From positions 62,001 to 126,000 of the forward strand of contig CANLSH010000003.1 in NCBI GenBank assembly GCA_947493705.1: a stretch of 64,000 nucleotides of DNA. Reading direction: 5' to 3'. Position 1 is the first letter of the stretch. The number at the start of each line of letters is the position of its first letter. A program made the translations under genes and the position numbers. This DNA is from an uncultured Arachnia sp. (GTDB lineage: Bacteria > Actinomycetota > Actinomycetes > Propionibacteriales > Propionibacteriaceae). Shown piece by piece: positions 49,485-59,234 of this stretch. Under the pieces are notes generated by a model. It was given only the letters and a program-made list of their open reading frames with translations, was not told the DNA's origin and ran no database searches.

Positions 49485-50045
49485 GTGCCAGAAAACCAGC
49501 CAGCGGTGTGGGTGATTTCGGGTCCCAGCGGCGTGGGCAAGGGAACGGTGTGCGCCGAGCTGCGGGAGCAGCGTCCCGACATCCTGTACTCGGTCTCGAT
49601 GACCACCCGCGATCCGCGGCCCGGCGAGGTGGATGGCGTGAGTTACCATTTCGTCAGCGCTGAGCACTTCCAAGACCTCGTTGACCGCGGACTTCTCCTC
49701 GAACATGCTGTGGTACATGGCACGCACTCCTACGGTACGCCTCGTCCACCAGTGGACGAGGCACTCGCGCAAGGGCGGTCTGTGGTCCTCGAGATCGACA
49801 TGCAGGGCGCTCGGCAGGTGAAGCAGAACATGCCCGAGGCACAGTTGGTGTTTCTGAAGCCGCCTTCCTGGGAGGAACTCACTCGGCGCCTCATCGGCCG
49901 CGGCACGGAGGAGGAGCCCGCGTTGACACGTCGGCTGGAGACGGCCAGGGCGGAGATTGCTGCCAGTCACAAGGCGGATCACTGCATCGTCAACGACGTG
50001 GTCGAGGACACCGTCGCCACTTTGATAGGCTTGATGAGCTTGTGA
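49485..50045 (+). CDS. gmk: Guanylate kinase
   Basis: 186 residues. Converts GMP to GDP. P-loop ISGPSGVGKGT, SVSMTTRDPRPGEVDGVSYHFV and GTHSYGTP bind GMP. The GTG is the only codon near the family start, and it sits seven bases after a TAAGCT. Confidence 0.95.
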   Translation: MPENQPAVWVISGPSGVGKGTVCAELREQRPDILYSVSMTTRDPRPGEVDGVSYHFVSAEHFQDLVDRGLLLEHAVVHGTHSYGTPRPPVDEALAQGRSVVLEIDMQGARQVKQNMPEAQLVFLKPPSWEELTRRLIGRGTEEEPALTRRLETARAEIAASHKADHCIVNDVVEDTVATLIGLMSL

Positions 50046-50080
50046 ACACAAGCCCCGCACTGACAAGCAGAAGGTGAATC

Positions 50081-50419
50081 TTGAGCATCAACAACGAAGG
50101 CATCACGAACCCTCCCATCGATGACCTCCTTGAGTCCATCGATTCGAAGTACCGTCTGGTGATCTTCGCCGCCAAGCGCGCTCGTCAGATCAACGCCTAC
50201 TACTCACAGCTCGGAGAGGGACTGCTGGAGAATGTCGGCCCGCTGGTCTCTGCGGCTCCTCAGGAGAAACCCCTGTCCATCGCGCTGCGTGAACTCAAGG
50301 ACGGCATGCTGCAGTACACGCAGGTCGACCCCCTGGCGGAGGAGGAGAACCGTGCCGCGGAAGTAGATCCGGCATTCAACTTCGTTGATCCCTTCGCAGG
50401 CACTGATCCCGCTTCCTGA
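50081..50419 (+). CDS. rpoZ: DNA-directed RNA polymerase omega subunit
   Basis: 112 residues. [32 protein letters not shown] is the omega core. TTG start with AAGGTG upstream; a long acidic C-terminus ([13 protein letters not shown]) is usual in actinobacteria. metK begins one base after the stop. Confidence 0.92.
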   Translation: MSINNEGITNPPIDDLLESIDSKYRLVIFAAKRARQINAYYSQLGEGLLENVGPLVSAAPQEKPLSIALRELKDGMLQYTQVDPLAEEENRAAEVDPAFNFVDPFAGTDPAS

Positions 50420-50420
50420 C

Positions 50421-51614
50421 ATGGGCCGCCTGTTCACCTCGGAATCGGTGACCGAGGGCCATCCGGACAAGATCGCCGATTCCATATCTGACGCCATTCT
50501 TGACGCCCTTCTCGCCCAGGATGCTTCCTCGCGTGTGGCGGTGGAGACTTTGGTCACCACCGGCCTCGTGGTTGTGGCGGGGGAGGTCACCACCACTGGC
50601 TTCGCCGATGTGGCGCCCATCGCCAGACAGCGCATCCTGGACATCGGCTACAACTCCTCGCGCGTCGGCTTCGACGGCGCCTCGTGTGGTGTCACCGTTG
50701 CGCTGGGCGCCCAGTCTCCGGACATCGCCGCTGGCGTCGACACGGCGTATGAGGCTCGGGTGGAGTACGACCGGGACATCATCAGCCTGCAGGGCGCAGG
50801 CGATCAGGGCCTGATGTTTGGCTACGCCTGCAACGAGACCCCATCGCTGATGCCTCTGCCCATTGATCTGGCACACCGGCTCTCCGAACGCCTCACCGAG
50901 GTCCGCAAGGACGGCTCGCTGGGCTACCTCCGTCCGGACGGCAAGACACAAGTCACCATCGCTTACGACGACGACGGCAACGCCGTGGATGTTGAGACCG
51001 TTCTGGTCTCCACCCAGCACGATGACGGCGTGGACGTGACCACCACCATCGTTCCGGACGTCACCCGGGAAATCATTGCGCCCGTCATGGATCGCTACGG
51101 TTTCAGCTCGCGCAACACTCGCGTGCTCGTGAACCCCACGGGAACATTCGTCATCGGTGGCCCGATGGGCGATGCCGGCGTCACTGGTCGCAAGATCATC
51201 GTGGACACCTATGGCGGTATGGCCCGTCACGGGGGCGGAGCGTTCTCCGGCAAGGATCCCTCCAAAGTGGACCGCTCCGCCGCGTACGCCATGCGGTGGG
51301 TCGCCAAGAATGTCGTCGCCGCAGGGCTGGCGGACCGGTGTGAGGTCCAGGTGGCATACGCCATCGGGAAGGCGCATCCGGTGGGTTTCTACCTTGACAC
51401 GTTCGGTACTTCCGCGGTGCCCGAGACACAGATCCGCGATGCGGTGCTCGCGACCTTCGATCTCCGCCCGGGCGCGATCATCCGCGATCTGAAACTTTTG
51501 CGGCCGATCTACTCGCAGTTCTCCACCTACGGTCACTTCGGCCGCGATCTGCCCGATGCGGCGTGGGAGCGCACCGACCGCGCCGAGGCACTTGCCCGCT
51601 CGGTCAGGGGGTGA
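50421..51614 (+). CDS. metK: S-adenosylmethionine synthetase
   Basis: 397 residues. [22 protein letters not shown] at the N-terminus, [28 protein letters not shown] are the family signatures. Makes SAM from Met and ATP. The ATG follows the rpoZ stop by one base and has no clear ribosome site, so translation is probably coupled. A 1079-codon frame on the opposite strand was rejected. Confidence 0.95.
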   Translation: MGRLFTSESVTEGHPDKIADSISDAILDALLAQDASSRVAVETLVTTGLVVVAGEVTTTGFADVAPIARQRILDIGYNSSRVGFDGASCGVTVALGAQSPDIAAGVDTAYEARVEYDRDIISLQGAGDQGLMFGYACNETPSLMPLPIDLAHRLSERLTEVRKDGSLGYLRPDGKTQVTIAYDDDGNAVDVETVLVSTQHDDGVDVTTTIVPDVTREIIAPVMDRYGFSSRNTRVLVNPTGTFVIGGPMGDAGVTGRKIIVDTYGGMARHGGGAFSGKDPSKVDRSAAYAMRWVAKNVVAAGLADRCEVQVAYAIGKAHPVGFYLDTFGTSAVPETQIRDAVLATFDLRPGAIIRDLKLLRPIYSQFSTYGHFGRDLPDAAWERTDRAEALARSVRG

Positions 51615-51622
51615 GAGGTCGC

Positions 51623-51781
51623 GTGGATAGGGAATCGCCTGACTTGCGTGCCTCCGCATCCCGCTCAGCTTCGTTGTTGTCGGTCGCCGAACGATCAAAG
51701 TGGGACTCTCTCCTCCGCCTTGCCGAGCGGGCGCGGATGACCCGCTCGTTTCACCGGCGCCCCTACCCACGCAACCTCTAG
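51623..51781 (+). CDS. Possible 52-residue basic protein between metK and priA
   Basis: GTG 51623 with GAGAGG just upstream; the frame begins MDRESPDLRASASRSASLL, then RLAERARMTRSFHRRPYPRNL, and ends 13 bases before priA. It fills an otherwise empty 180-base gap between two tightly packed operon genes. It is Arg/Ser-rich, with no family I recognise. May be chance. Confidence 0.3.
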   Translation: MDRESPDLRASASRSASLLSVAERSKWDSLLRLAERARMTRSFHRRPYPRNL

Positions 51782-51794
51782 GAAGCAACCAGCG

Positions 51795-53768
51795 ATGTCG
51801 ACGGCGGCACCCGGTCTGTTTGAAGGGCCCGCGCCGCGACGGGTGGCGCGGGTCGCCGTCGATGTGCCACTGGCGCACCTGGATCGGTTCTTCGACTACG
51901 AGATCCCGGATGCCCTGGACGAAACCGCCGTGCCCGGCTGCCGGGTGAAGGTGCCCTTCTCCGGACGCACCCGGGAGGGGTGGCTGATCGGCTTCGGTGA
52001 GGCACAGCCGGACATGAAGCTGTTGAAGCTCAAGTCCGTCGTCTCCTCCGAAGCGATCCTCGACGATGATCTCGTGGCCCTCTTTCGTGCAGTGGCAGAC
52101 CACTATGCGGGCGTGTTCACCGATGTCGTGCGCCTTGCCGTACCGCGCCGTCATGCGACCACCGAGAAGGCGCCCCAGCGGCAGTGGCCGGCGCCCACCC
52201 CGTATGAGACCCGGACGGTACTGACGCAATTTCCCGGCGGCGAGGCCTTCCTCGATGCGCTCGCCACCGACGTCGGGCCGCGTGCCTTCTGGCAGGTTCC
52301 GTGCGTAGCCAAAAGTCCAGGAGATCTCGTGGGTGGGGTGCTCGAAGCTGTTGCCGCGACACTGGCAGCGGGTAAGGGTGCCATCGTCATCGTCCCTACC
52401 ATCCGCGAACTCGACGACACCGTCGCTCGATTCCAAGCAACGTTCGGTAACGCTTCGGTGGCCGTGCTCAATGGTGAGCTGGGTGACTCCGCCCGGTACC
52501 GCAACTGGCTGGCGCTGAGGCGTGGTCAGGCGAAGGTTCTGGTGGCCACACGGAGCGGAATCCTCGCCCCGATGGAGGATCTCGGCCTGATTGTGGTGGT
52601 CGACGACGGCAATGACTCCCATGCCGAGCCACGAGCGCCCTATCCGCACACCCGCGGTATGGCCGTGCTGCGCTGCGTGGCCACGGGCTGCGCGTTGTTG
52701 ATGGCCGCACATGGCCGCTCCACCGACGTCGCCGCGCTGGTGGAGCGCGGCTGGCTGAAGGAAGTTGCTTTGGCTCCCGCCCAGACACGGGCCATCACCG
52801 CGCCGGTGCGGTTGAGCGGGGACAATGATGCCCGTCGAGATCCCATGGCGGCCAGACTGCGGCTCCCGTCCATGGCCTTTGACTTCCTGCGGACAGCTCT
52901 GAGTCAGGGACCTGTGCTCGTCCAGGTTCCCCGAGCCGGGCATTCTGCGGGGCTGTCGTGCCAGCGTTGCGGTGAGGCCGCCCGTTGCCGCAAGTGCCGG
53001 GGACCGCTGCGCAGCCAGCGACAGGGTCGCCTGGAATGCGCCTGGTGCGGGTTCGAGCCGCCTCGCTGGGAGTGTGAGTTCTGCCATCATCAGCAGCTGC
53101 GGGCCCCCATCGTCGGCGCCGTCCGAACGGCCGAGGAGCTGGGACGTGCGTTCCCCGGCGTGGTGGCGATCAACAGTTCGGCTGCGATGATCCGTTCCGA
53201 TGTTCCAGATGCCGCGGCCATCGTTGTGGCGACCCCGGGGGCTGAGCCGTCTGCGCCGTCGGGGTACGCCGGCGTTCTCCTGCTGGACACCGAGCTGATG
53301 CTGATGCGCGCTGATCTCCGTGTCGCGGAGGAATCGATGCGTCGCTGGTGCAACGCGCTGGCGCTGTGCCGAGGCCCGCGCGATGGCGGACGCGTGCTGG
53401 CGGTGGGGCCGTCGGATCATCCCGCGCTGCAGGCGTTGGTGCGTGGCAACGTCGGGGGGTTCATAGCGGCCGAACTCGCGGAGCGGACCGCCGCTGGCCT
53501 GCCCCCGGCCGTCAAGGCAGTCCGGGTGGGCGGCGACGCAGAGGCGGTCCGCGAATTCCTTGACAACGATCCCTTTGAGGACGTGGACATCTTGGGGCCC
53601 AACGAGTTCCAACACGGCCCCACGTTGGAGACCGTCGCGCTGCTCAGGGTGCCGCTCGTGGAGGGGCGGGAACTTGTTCGCCGGGTCAAGTATGCGGCCG
53701 CAATACGTTCAGCGCGCAAGGAAGGTGGGAGGCTGTACATCCAGGTGGATCCCGAGGTACTGGGATGA
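51795..53768 (+). CDS. priA: Primosomal protein N' (PriA), ATPase-deficient actinobacterial form
   Basis: 657 residues. Keeps the N-terminal DNA-binding domain (VAVDVPLAHLDRFFDYEIP) and the zinc-binding cysteines (CQRCGEAARCRKC, CAWC, CEFC). The Walker A is absent (GKGAIVIVPTIREL in its place) and the Walker B/DEAH region reads VVVDDGND, so no helicase activity is expected. This is known for actinobacterial PriA and fits a loading role in replication restart. AGGAA precedes the ATG. Confidence 0.9.
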   Translation: MSTAAPGLFEGPAPRRVARVAVDVPLAHLDRFFDYEIPDALDETAVPGCRVKVPFSGRTREGWLIGFGEAQPDMKLLKLKSVVSSEAILDDDLVALFRAVADHYAGVFTDVVRLAVPRRHATTEKAPQRQWPAPTPYETRTVLTQFPGGEAFLDALATDVGPRAFWQVPCVAKSPGDLVGGVLEAVAATLAAGKGAIVIVPTIRELDDTVARFQATFGNASVAVLNGELGDSARYRNWLALRRGQAKVLVATRSGILAPMEDLGLIVVVDDGNDSHAEPRAPYPHTRGMAVLRCVATGCALLMAAHGRSTDVAALVERGWLKEVALAPAQTRAITAPVRLSGDNDARRDPMAARLRLPSMAFDFLRTALSQGPVLVQVPRAGHSAGLSCQRCGEAARCRKCRGPLRSQRQGRLECAWCGFEPPRWECEFCHHQQLRAPIVGAVRTAEELGRAFPGVVAINSSAAMIRSDVPDAAAIVVATPGAEPSAPSGYAGVLLLDTELMLMRADLRVAEESMRRWCNALALCRGPRDGGRVLAVGPSDHPALQALVRGNVGGFIAAELAERTAAGLPPAVKAVRVGGDAEAVREFLDNDPFEDVDILGPNEFQHGPTLETVALLRVPLVEGRELVRRVKYAAAIRSARKEGGRLYIQVDPEVLG

Positions 53769-53795
53769 GGACGAGCAGAAAGTGATGCGACTGAC

Positions 53796-54710
53796 ATGAG
53801 ACTGGTTTTCGCGGGAACACCCGACGTTGCCCTGCCTTCCCTCAATGCGCTACACGCCTCACGGCATCAGATCCTTGCTGTCGTGACCCGTCCCGACGCG
53901 CCTTCCGGCCGGGGCCGACGCCTGACCGCCTCACCCGTGGCAGTCCGAGCGCAGGAGTTGGGAATTCCCGTCCACAAGCCCGGAAAACCCGGCGATGAGG
54001 ACTTCGTTGCTGAACTCTCACGTCTGGCCCCCGACGCCTGCCCCGTCGTTGCCTACGGCGCACTTCTACCACAGCGTGTTCTTGACATCCCTCGGCTGGG
54101 GTGGCTGAACCTGCACTTCTCCGAGTTGCCGCGCTGGCGTGGAGCCGCCCCGGTGCAGCGAGCCATCATGGCTGGGGATGACACAATTGGCACCAGCTGC
54201 TTCCGTATCGTGCGTGAATTGGATGCGGGCGATGTCTACCGCACCTCGTCGATCCCGATGCCGGATGCCACGGCTGGCGAATTGCTCTCCACCCTCGCTG
54301 AGTCGGGGGCATCTCAGCTGTTGGAGTCCCTGGAGGCCATGGAGGCGGGGGAGACACCCACGCCGCAGCCGGAGGAAGGTATCACCGTCGCACCCAAGGT
54401 CTCGGTGGCCGATGCGCGGATTGACTGGAAGGTCTCCGCCATGGAGATACGCAACCTCGTGATGGGATGCTCTCCTGATCCGGGGGCCTGGTGTGAGCTC
54501 GATGATGGGCGGCTCAAGGTCTACCGGGCACGTGTCGCGGACGAGGCCGAACCGGGGGACCCCGGTCGTTTGCGCACGACGAAACGAGAAGTGTTTGTGG
54601 CAACCGGCCGTGGGGAACTCGAACTACTGGAGGTCCAACCCGCTGGTAAACGTCGGATTGCCGCCATCGACTGGGCCCGCAACAATGCCACAGGGAAGGT
54701 ACTCACATGA
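53796..54710 (+). CDS. fmt: Methionyl-tRNA formyltransferase
   Basis: 304 residues. Formylates initiator Met-tRNA. MRLVFAGTPDVALPSL at the N-terminus, NLHFSELPRWRGAAPVQ holds the catalytic Asn-His, and a C-terminal OB fold follows. ATGA overlap with rsmB; starts 27 bases after priA. Confidence 0.94.
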   Translation: MRLVFAGTPDVALPSLNALHASRHQILAVVTRPDAPSGRGRRLTASPVAVRAQELGIPVHKPGKPGDEDFVAELSRLAPDACPVVAYGALLPQRVLDIPRLGWLNLHFSELPRWRGAAPVQRAIMAGDDTIGTSCFRIVRELDAGDVYRTSSIPMPDATAGELLSTLAESGASQLLESLEAMEAGETPTPQPEEGITVAPKVSVADARIDWKVSAMEIRNLVMGCSPDPGAWCELDDGRLKVYRARVADEAEPGDPGRLRTTKREVFVATGRGELELLEVQPAGKRRIAAIDWARNNATGKVLT

Positions 54711-56032
54711 TGAAGAAGGATCCCCGGAGGGTGGCATTCGACGTGCTGCGCGAAATCACCTCGCAGGACGCCTATGCCAACCTGGCTCTCGCGAAAAAAC
54801 TCGCCACCTCAGGGCTGGAGTCCCGTGACAACGGTTTCGTCACTGAGTTGGTCTCCGGCACGTGTCGGCTCATGGGTACCTATGACGCCATCATCGAAGC
54901 CGCCTCCGGACGTTCACTGACCACGCTGCAACCCGCCGTGGTGGATCTGCTGCGGTTGGGAGCACACCAGGCGTTGTCGATGAACGTCGCGCCGCACGCC
55001 GCGGTGGCTGCGACGGTTGACCTTGCCCGGGCCACCGTCGGCCAGCGTGTGACGGGAATCATCAACGCTGTGCTGCGGAAGGTTTCTGCCAAGGATCTCA
55101 CCACCTGGACAGATCATCTCGCGCGGAACCTCGATGAGCCCGGTGCTCTGGCCGTGCGTGGCCATCACCCCGTCTGGATCGTCAATGCCTATGCCGATGT
55201 CCTGCCTGAGGACGAAGTGGCTGACGCTCTGGCCGCCAACAGTGTGGCGCCGTCGCCGACGCTGGTGGTGCGTCCAGGGCTCTGCGAAGTGCGGGAACTG
55301 ACCGCGCTGGGTGCCCACGCCACCCCCTTCTCACCGTTCGGGGCCGTCGCCGACGGCGTGCCCGCGCACCTGCCGCCGGTGAAACAGGGACGTGCCGGAG
55401 TGCAGGACGAAGGATCGCAGCTGGTGGCGTGGGCACTGTCCTGCGTGGGCGCACCGGAGGGACCATGGCTGGACCTCTGCGCCGGGCCCGGCGGCAAGGC
55501 AGCACTGTTGGCTGGTCTTGCCCGGCAATCGGGTGAGTTGCTGGTGGCCAATGAGATGCTGGAGCACCGTGCCGCCCTCGTTGAGCAGTCCCTTTCGGCC
55601 TATCCGGAGGGGACTGCCTCGGTGGTCTGTTCCGACGGCCGTACACCCACGTGGGAGCCAGCAAGCTTCGCACGTGTGATCGCTGATGTCCCATGCACCG
55701 GTCTGGGTGCGCTACGTCGTCGCCCCGAATCGCGCTGGCGACGCCGGTTCGAGGACCTCGCCCAGCTTGGAGACCTGCAACGGGATCTGCTCCGCTCGGC
55801 CCTGAATTCCACCATGCCGGGCGGCGTCGTCGCGTACTCCACCTGTTCACCGCATCGCGCCGAGACCTCAGAGGTGGTGGAGGATGTCATGCAGGAGTTC
55901 CCCGATGCGGTGCTCCTGCACGCCGCCGATTTCCTCCCGGAGGTGCCTGACTCGGCGCTCGGCGACTACGTCCAGCTCTGGCCACACCGCCACAACACCG
56001 ACGCCATGTTCCTTGCGCTGGTAAGGAAGTAG
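54707..56032 (+). CDS. rsmB: 16S rRNA m5C967 methyltransferase
   Basis: 441 residues. NusB-like N-terminal domain (RRVAFDVLREIT) and a SAM domain LDLCAGPGGKA, with DVPCTGLG and AYSTCS providing the catalytic cysteines. ATGA overlap with fmt. Convergent with the ABC operon, 86 bases away; no hairpin is obvious there. Confidence 0.93.
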   Translation: MMKKDPRRVAFDVLREITSQDAYANLALAKKLATSGLESRDNGFVTELVSGTCRLMGTYDAIIEAASGRSLTTLQPAVVDLLRLGAHQALSMNVAPHAAVAATVDLARATVGQRVTGIINAVLRKVSAKDLTTWTDHLARNLDEPGALAVRGHHPVWIVNAYADVLPEDEVADALAANSVAPSPTLVVRPGLCEVRELTALGAHATPFSPFGAVADGVPAHLPPVKQGRAGVQDEGSQLVAWALSCVGAPEGPWLDLCAGPGGKAALLAGLARQSGELLVANEMLEHRAALVEQSLSAYPEGTASVVCSDGRTPTWEPASFARVIADVPCTGLGALRRRPESRWRRRFEDLAQLGDLQRDLLRSALNSTMPGGVVAYSTCSPHRAETSEVVEDVMQEFPDAVLLHAADFLPEVPDSALGDYVQLWPHRHNTDAMFLALVRK

Positions 56033-56118
56033 GCGCCGATCAGGAACGACCCGAACGGTCAGGGCCCTTGGCCATCCAGAGCTGCGATGACCCTTCTTGC
56101 GGTCACTTGCCCAGATCA

Positions 56119-56955
56119 TCAGCCTTTGGTTGCGCCGGCCGTCAGGCCCGCGACGATCCAGCGACTGGCGAATGCAAACATGACCATGGTGGGCAGGATG
56201 GTCAGCACGGCGGCTGCCGACATCGGTCCCCACTCGATGTTGAAGCTTGAGATGAACCCGTTCAACGCAGTCGGAATCGTCTTGTTCGAGTCGCTGTTGA
56301 TCAGCGTGACAGCCAGAAAAAGCTCGTTCCAGCTGTTGACGAAATTGAAGATGAACGTTGCCACGATGCCTGGCGTCATGACAGGCACCAGGACCCGCCA
56401 CAATGCGGTGAATCGCGAGCAACCGTCCACCATGGCTGCCTCCTCCAGGCTGTCCGGGACGTTGTCGAAGAAGCCTCGCAACATGATTGTCGAGAACAGG
56501 ATGGTGATGGCCACGTACACCAGCACCAGGCCAAACCGGTTGTCGACCAATCCCAAACCGGTGAACATCTGGTACAGCGGTCCCAGGGCGATGAAGGCTG
56601 GGATCATCTGCGTCACCAGGAACGCCATCATGATGGTGCCCTTGCCGCGGAAGCTGAACCTGGCCAGCACATAGGCGCTCAGCAGTGCGATGAGCGTCGC
56701 CACGGTGGCAGCCGCTGATGACACGATGATGCTGTTGAGCAGGTAGGTGCCGAACTGTGATTTCTGGAAGAGGCTCATGTAGTTCTCGAGCGAGAACTCA
56801 CGCGGCCAGTACCGCACCGGGTACTCCGCGATCTGACTGGCTGGTTTGAACGACGTCAGGGCAATCCAGTACAGCGGGAACAATGTGATGATCATCCAGA
56901 TCAACAGCCCGATGATCTTGACGATCGTCAATGCACGGGGGTCGCGATTGATCAT
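56119..56955 (-). CDS. ABC transporter permease, carbohydrate type, subunit 2
   Basis: 278 residues, six membrane helices, in the MalG family (CUT1). The EAA loop is EEAAMVDGCSRFTALWRVLVP. The ATG overlaps the other permease's stop (ATGA). It is the last gene of a four-gene operon. A longer frame to 57081 was not used because it runs into the preceding gene. Confidence 0.92.
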   Translation of the reverse strand: MINRDPRALTIVKIIGLLIWMIITLFPLYWIALTSFKPASQIAEYPVRYWPREFSLENYMSLFQKSQFGTYLLNSIIVSSAAATVATLIALLSAYVLARFSFRGKGTIMMAFLVTQMIPAFIALGPLYQMFTGLGLVDNRFGLVLVYVAITILFSTIMLRGFFDNVPDSLEEAAMVDGCSRFTALWRVLVPVMTPGIVATFIFNFVNSWNELFLAVTLINSDSNKTIPTALNGFISSFNIEWGPMSAAAVLTILPTMVMFAFASRWIVAGLTAGATKG

Positions 56956-57902
56956 GCGTTGCCCCTCTGCGTCAGGAGTGCCAGATAGGCTCCGGTGAAG
57001 ATGACGAGCACACCGACGACGATGAAGCCCAGTGCCGAAGCCAGGCCGTACTCGCCCTGTTGGGTGTACTGGATCATCCATGTCGTGACGATCTGCGTGC
57101 GGTTACCCGGTCCGCCTCCTGTCATGCCGTAGATGATGTCCGGGAAGTTGAAGATCCAGATGATGCGCAGGAGGACCGTGAGCATCAGTGTGGAGCGGAT
57201 CGTCGGAATCGTCACACGGATCAACGTGCGCCACCGGCCGGCGCCGTCGAGTGCGGCCGCCTCGTACAGCTCATCGGGCACTGATTGAAGGGCTGCGAGG
57301 ATCATGATGGCGAAGAAGGTGACTCCGTACCAGACGTTGGCGATGATCACGGCAAGCAGTGCGAGCTGGGGGTCAGCGAGCCAGGGCACTGGCGAATCGA
57401 TGAAGCCAGCCCTCATCAACAGATCGTTGACAACGCCGAACTCGGAGTTGAACATCCACCGGAAGAGGATCCCGATAAGGAAACCCGACACGGCCCACGG
57501 GTAGAACACGACGGCCTGGTAGAGACCGCGGAACCTGAACTTTCGCCGCAGGGCGAGTGCGATCAGGAACCCCAGGAGGAATTGCGGGATGAGCGATCCG
57601 CCCACCCACACCAAGGAGTTGAACAGAACCCGTGGAAAGAGTGGATCAGACAACAAGGTCCTGAAGTTGCCGAATCCGATCCACGGCGTGCTGGTCAGGT
57701 CCCACAGGCTCCACTGACGAAATGCCATCTGGCTGCCGACGAGCATGGGGTAGTAGACGAAGACGCCGACAAAAATGAATGCCGGGGCAAGGAACGCCAG
57801 CATCTGAAGTCCGGTCCTGACGGTGAACCGCCGCTTGTGGGAGGGGCGGACGCGTTTGGCATCCGCCCTCCGGTCGGCAACCTCATCGGTCACTGGTGAC
57901 AC
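56952..57902 (-). CDS. ABC transporter permease, carbohydrate type, subunit 1
   Basis: 316 residues, six membrane helices, MalF-type. EAA loop YEAAALDGAGRWRTLIRVTIP. GTG 57902 follows the binding-protein stop by six bases; another GTG at 57893 (MTDEVAD) is possible. The N-terminus is basic. Confidence 0.92.
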   Translation of the reverse strand: MSPVTDEVADRRADAKRVRPSHKRRFTVRTGLQMLAFLAPAFIFVGVFVYYPMLVGSQMAFRQWSLWDLTSTPWIGFGNFRTLLSDPLFPRVLFNSLVWVGGSLIPQFLLGFLIALALRRKFRFRGLYQAVVFYPWAVSGFLIGILFRWMFNSEFGVVNDLLMRAGFIDSPVPWLADPQLALLAVIIANVWYGVTFFAIMILAALQSVPDELYEAAALDGAGRWRTLIRVTIPTIRSTLMLTVLLRIIWIFNFPDIIYGMTGGGPGNRTQIVTTWMIQYTQQGEYGLASALGFIVVGVLVIFTGAYLALLTQRGNA

Positions 57903-57908
57903 GCTCGG

Positions 57909-59234
57909 TCAGCCTTCCCACTTCTGCGTCCAGTACTGGTCCCAGTCCGCCAGAAGCTCAGCGGTACTCAATTCGCCCAGCAGCACGTTTTGGAAGTCGT
58001 CCTCCGATTTCTGCATCCACTCCGTCCACCAGGCAACACCCCGGGGCTCTTCAACCGAGATGTACACTTCCGGCTCCGAAGTCATCTCTACGTATGCTGC
58101 CCAGGGTCCGCTGCTGAAGAACTCGTCCTCTCCCGCCTCCTTCAGGATGGGAACGAGGCTGTTCTCCTTCGCGAACGTTGTTGAGGGCTCACCAGAAAGC
58201 CACTTCACGAGCTCCACTGCTTCTTCTTTGTTTTCGCTCGCTTCGGCCACGCCCCATCCTGCGGTGGCCAGCGGCCATGCTGCCATACCGGTCGGACCGA
58301 CCGGGTTGGGAGCCACGCTCCACTGGTCCTCGGTCAGCGAGGAGCTCTCGACCGCAGCGATGACCTCGGGATCCTGCAGCAGGAACGCGGTGGATCCATT
58401 CGTGAATGCCTGCACCATCTCCGGGTAACCCCAGGCAACAGACGAATCGGGGGAACCAGTCTTGAACAGTTCGATGTAGCGGTCGATCGCTTCTTGTGAC
58501 TCCGGCGTCGAGAAAATCGTGGCGCCGTCGCTCACCCTGTAGGCGTTGGTAGTGTCGAGCTGCTCAGCGTTGTATGCCTGCAGAATCGCGGCAAGCTGGC
58601 CGATGGAGTTCGCCCCTCCTCGGAAGGCGTAGCCGTACCGGTTCTGGGCCGGATCCTGAATGGCCGCGGCTTGTTCAATGAGATCACTCCAAGCCTTGGG
58701 GGCTCCATCGAAGCCTGCGTCTGCGACGAGATCAGTTCGGTAGAAAAGGCTGAGTCCGTAGAAGCCATAGGGAATGAACCAGGACTGACCCTCCTCATTG
58801 ACCGCCACTTCTCGGGCCTGCTCGGTGAGATTGTCCAGCCCGTCCCAACCCTCCAGGTCACCTGACATGTCGTAGAGCCAGCTGTTGTTCGTGAAGGGAC
58901 CGACGGTCAGATCGCGGACCTCGAGTACGTCCACTCCGGAGCCCGACTGCAGCATCTGCTGAATCTTCTGGTCAGCCTGTTCGGTCGGTGGAGAGATGAG
59001 CTGGACCTTGATATTTGGGTTGTCGGATTCGAAATCGGTCAGCATGCCCTTGAGCAGTTCCGTCCGGGCTGGACTGGTCAGGCTCTCAACCATCTGGAGA
59101 GTTACGGTTTCGCCCCCGTTCTCACCATCTCCGCTGCCGCTGCCGCTGCCGCTGCCGTTGTCGCTGCCGCAAGCGGTCAGCGCGAGAGCGACGGCTGACA
59201 CCGCCGCCGCTGTTGTCATGAACTTGTTGTGCAT
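57909..59234 (-). CDS. Extracellular solute-binding lipoprotein
   Basis: 441 residues. Signal peptide with lipobox ALTAC, then a Gly/Ser-rich linker (GSGSGSGSGDG) and a type 1 sugar-binding-protein fold (SBP_bac_1). Recognises the transported solute, most likely a sugar or polyol, on the outer face. ATG 59234 has a strong GAGGAGGAG upstream. It overlaps the 3' end of the PLP gene by 19 bases. No ATPase gene is here, so a shared MsmX/MalK-type ATPase elsewhere is expected. Confidence 0.9.
   Translation of the reverse strand: MHNKFMTTAAAVSAVALALTACGSDNGSGSGSGSGDGENGGETVTLQMVESLTSPARTELLKGMLTDFESDNPNIKVQLISPPTEQADQKIQQMLQSGSGVDVLEVRDLTVGPFTNNSWLYDMSGDLEGWDGLDNLTEQAREVAVNEEGQSWFIPYGFYGLSLFYRTDLVADAGFDGAPKAWSDLIEQAAAIQDPAQNRYGYAFRGGANSIGQLAAILQAYNAEQLDTTNAYRVSDGATIFSTPESQEAIDRYIELFKTGSPDSSVAWGYPEMVQAFTNGSTAFLLQDPEVIAAVESSSLTEDQWSVAPNPVGPTGMAAWPLATAGWGVAEASENKEEAVELVKWLSGEPSTTFAKENSLVPILKEAGEDEFFSSGPWAAYVEMTSEPEVYISVEEPRGVAWWTEWMQKSEDDFQNVLLGELSTAELLADWDQYWTQKWEG
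59131..59154. repeat. CCGCTG tandem repeat encoding the Gly-Ser linker
   Basis: Four CCGCTG units (with two more imperfect ones) on the plus strand. On the minus strand they encode the GS-rich linker of the lipoprotein, a possible slippage site. Confidence 0.6.

Noticed and set aside
50376..53615. A 1079-codon open frame on the minus strand
   Set aside because: It lies opposite metK and priA, both clearly conserved on the plus strand. High GC lets long antisense frames stay open; its protein is not like any known family.
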